Assembly: GCF_037102585.1 (NCBI RefSeq)
Contig: NW_027043819.1
Span: 434,001-498,000 of the forward strand
DNA: 64,000 bases
Origin: Saccharomycopsis crataegensis
Lineage: Eukaryota > Ascomycota > Saccharomycetes > Ascoideales > Saccharomycopsidaceae
Reading direction: 5' to 3'
A model generated the notes under the pieces. That model was not told the origin of the DNA, did not search any database, and saw only the letters and a list, made by a program, of their open reading frames with translations. Both the position numbers and the translations under genes were made by a program. Shown piece by piece: positions 63,693 to 64,000 of this stretch; the first letter of the stretch is position 1, and every line of letters begins with the position of its first letter.

Positions 63693-64000
63693 TATGAACA
63701 AGAGAACTGCTAACTATCAAGCCACAAAAGATGATAGGCGCGGAGAGGACGAGGATGATGATGTCCCTCAAGAAGCCAAGTTAGCTTCTGAAGATATTCT
63801 CTCAAAAAGAAAAATCCTCAAGCCGAGATCAAGATTGACTGGATCAGCCAAATTTTCCCCTCAGATAGACAGCAAAAACACTTCGGTGGCTGCTGATGAA
63901 GATAAACCTAAGGCAAACCCATTCGGGAGTTTTGCCTCAGCAAGCCAGTCATTATCTTCTACTTCCTCAATTTTTGGTAATGGTTCTTCTAATAGCAACA
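63693..64000 (+). CDS. NUP2: nucleoporin Nup2, 5' part (runs off window)
   Basis: Open frame of 102 codons running past the right edge. It starts MNKRTANYQATKDDRR, then an acidic stretch, EAKLASEDILSKRKILKPRSR, and the first FG-type motifs (NPFGSFAS and SSIFGNGSS). The Lys/Arg block corresponds to the importin-alpha binding N-terminus of Nup2/Nup50. Nup2 is a mobile basket nucleoporin. The remainder lies outside the window. Confidence 0.85.

Overview
This 64-kb window is nuclear DNA of a budding yeast (Saccharomycotina). Genes are dense and nearly intron-free, the base composition is AT-rich, and almost every protein is recognisable against Saccharomyces cerevisiae families. In-frame CTG codons are close to absent: I found none in the 861 codons of MCM3 or the 575 of PFS2. 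The few that exist tend to fall where serine fits better than leucine, for example three in a row in a polar loop of SAC3. This points to a CUG-Ser (CTG-clade) yeast. The species is not determined. Residues written as Leu from CTG should be read as probable Ser.

Layout, left to right. 0.3-17 kb: a small secreted Cys-rich protein, VPS34, a small mitochondrial membrane protein, BIG1, ELP5/IKI1, SEC59, an S-adenosylmethionine synthetase (SAM2) with three CACGTG boxes upstream, and ELP4. 17-24 kb: an unknown 142-aa gene, a UPF0390 gene, an unknown 301-aa gene, then a 4-kb interval whose only coding trace is a fossil retrotransposon gag fragment. 24-32 kb: TLG2, MRPL1, MRPL34 (with an in-frame intron), RPA14, IMP4 and an alanine aminotransferase. 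32-46 kb: a ZRT-type zinc transporter, GAA1, MGM1, a GPI-anchored wall protein, MCM3 and GPI11. 46-64 kb: SAC3, UBP6, PFS2, CDC43, an unknown armadillo protein, a Hal3/Sis2-like protein lacking the catalytic His, a transcription factor with two zinc clusters, MIC19 (one intron), a PPPDE/DeSI protein and the 5' end of NUP2.

The genes are housekeeping functions without operon logic, but some themes recur. Two subunits of the Elongator Elp456 ring (ELP5, ELP4) lie about 5 kb apart. Two GPI-anchor assembly genes (GAA1, GPI11) flank a GPI-anchored substrate, with the cell-wall glucan gene BIG1 and the dolichol kinase SEC59 also present. There are two mitoribosomal genes side by side and three mitochondrial-shape or membrane genes. 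Regulatory sites that match known yeast logic are E-boxes at SAM2 and PAC plus RRPE at IMP4.

The observations most worth a second look are the 4-kb gene-poor interval (possible regional centromere), the duplicated zinc cluster, the catalytically dead Hal3-like protein, the in-frame MRPL34 intron, and a presequence-like non-AUG extension on the alanine aminotransferase. No tRNA, rRNA or CRISPR array was recognised.
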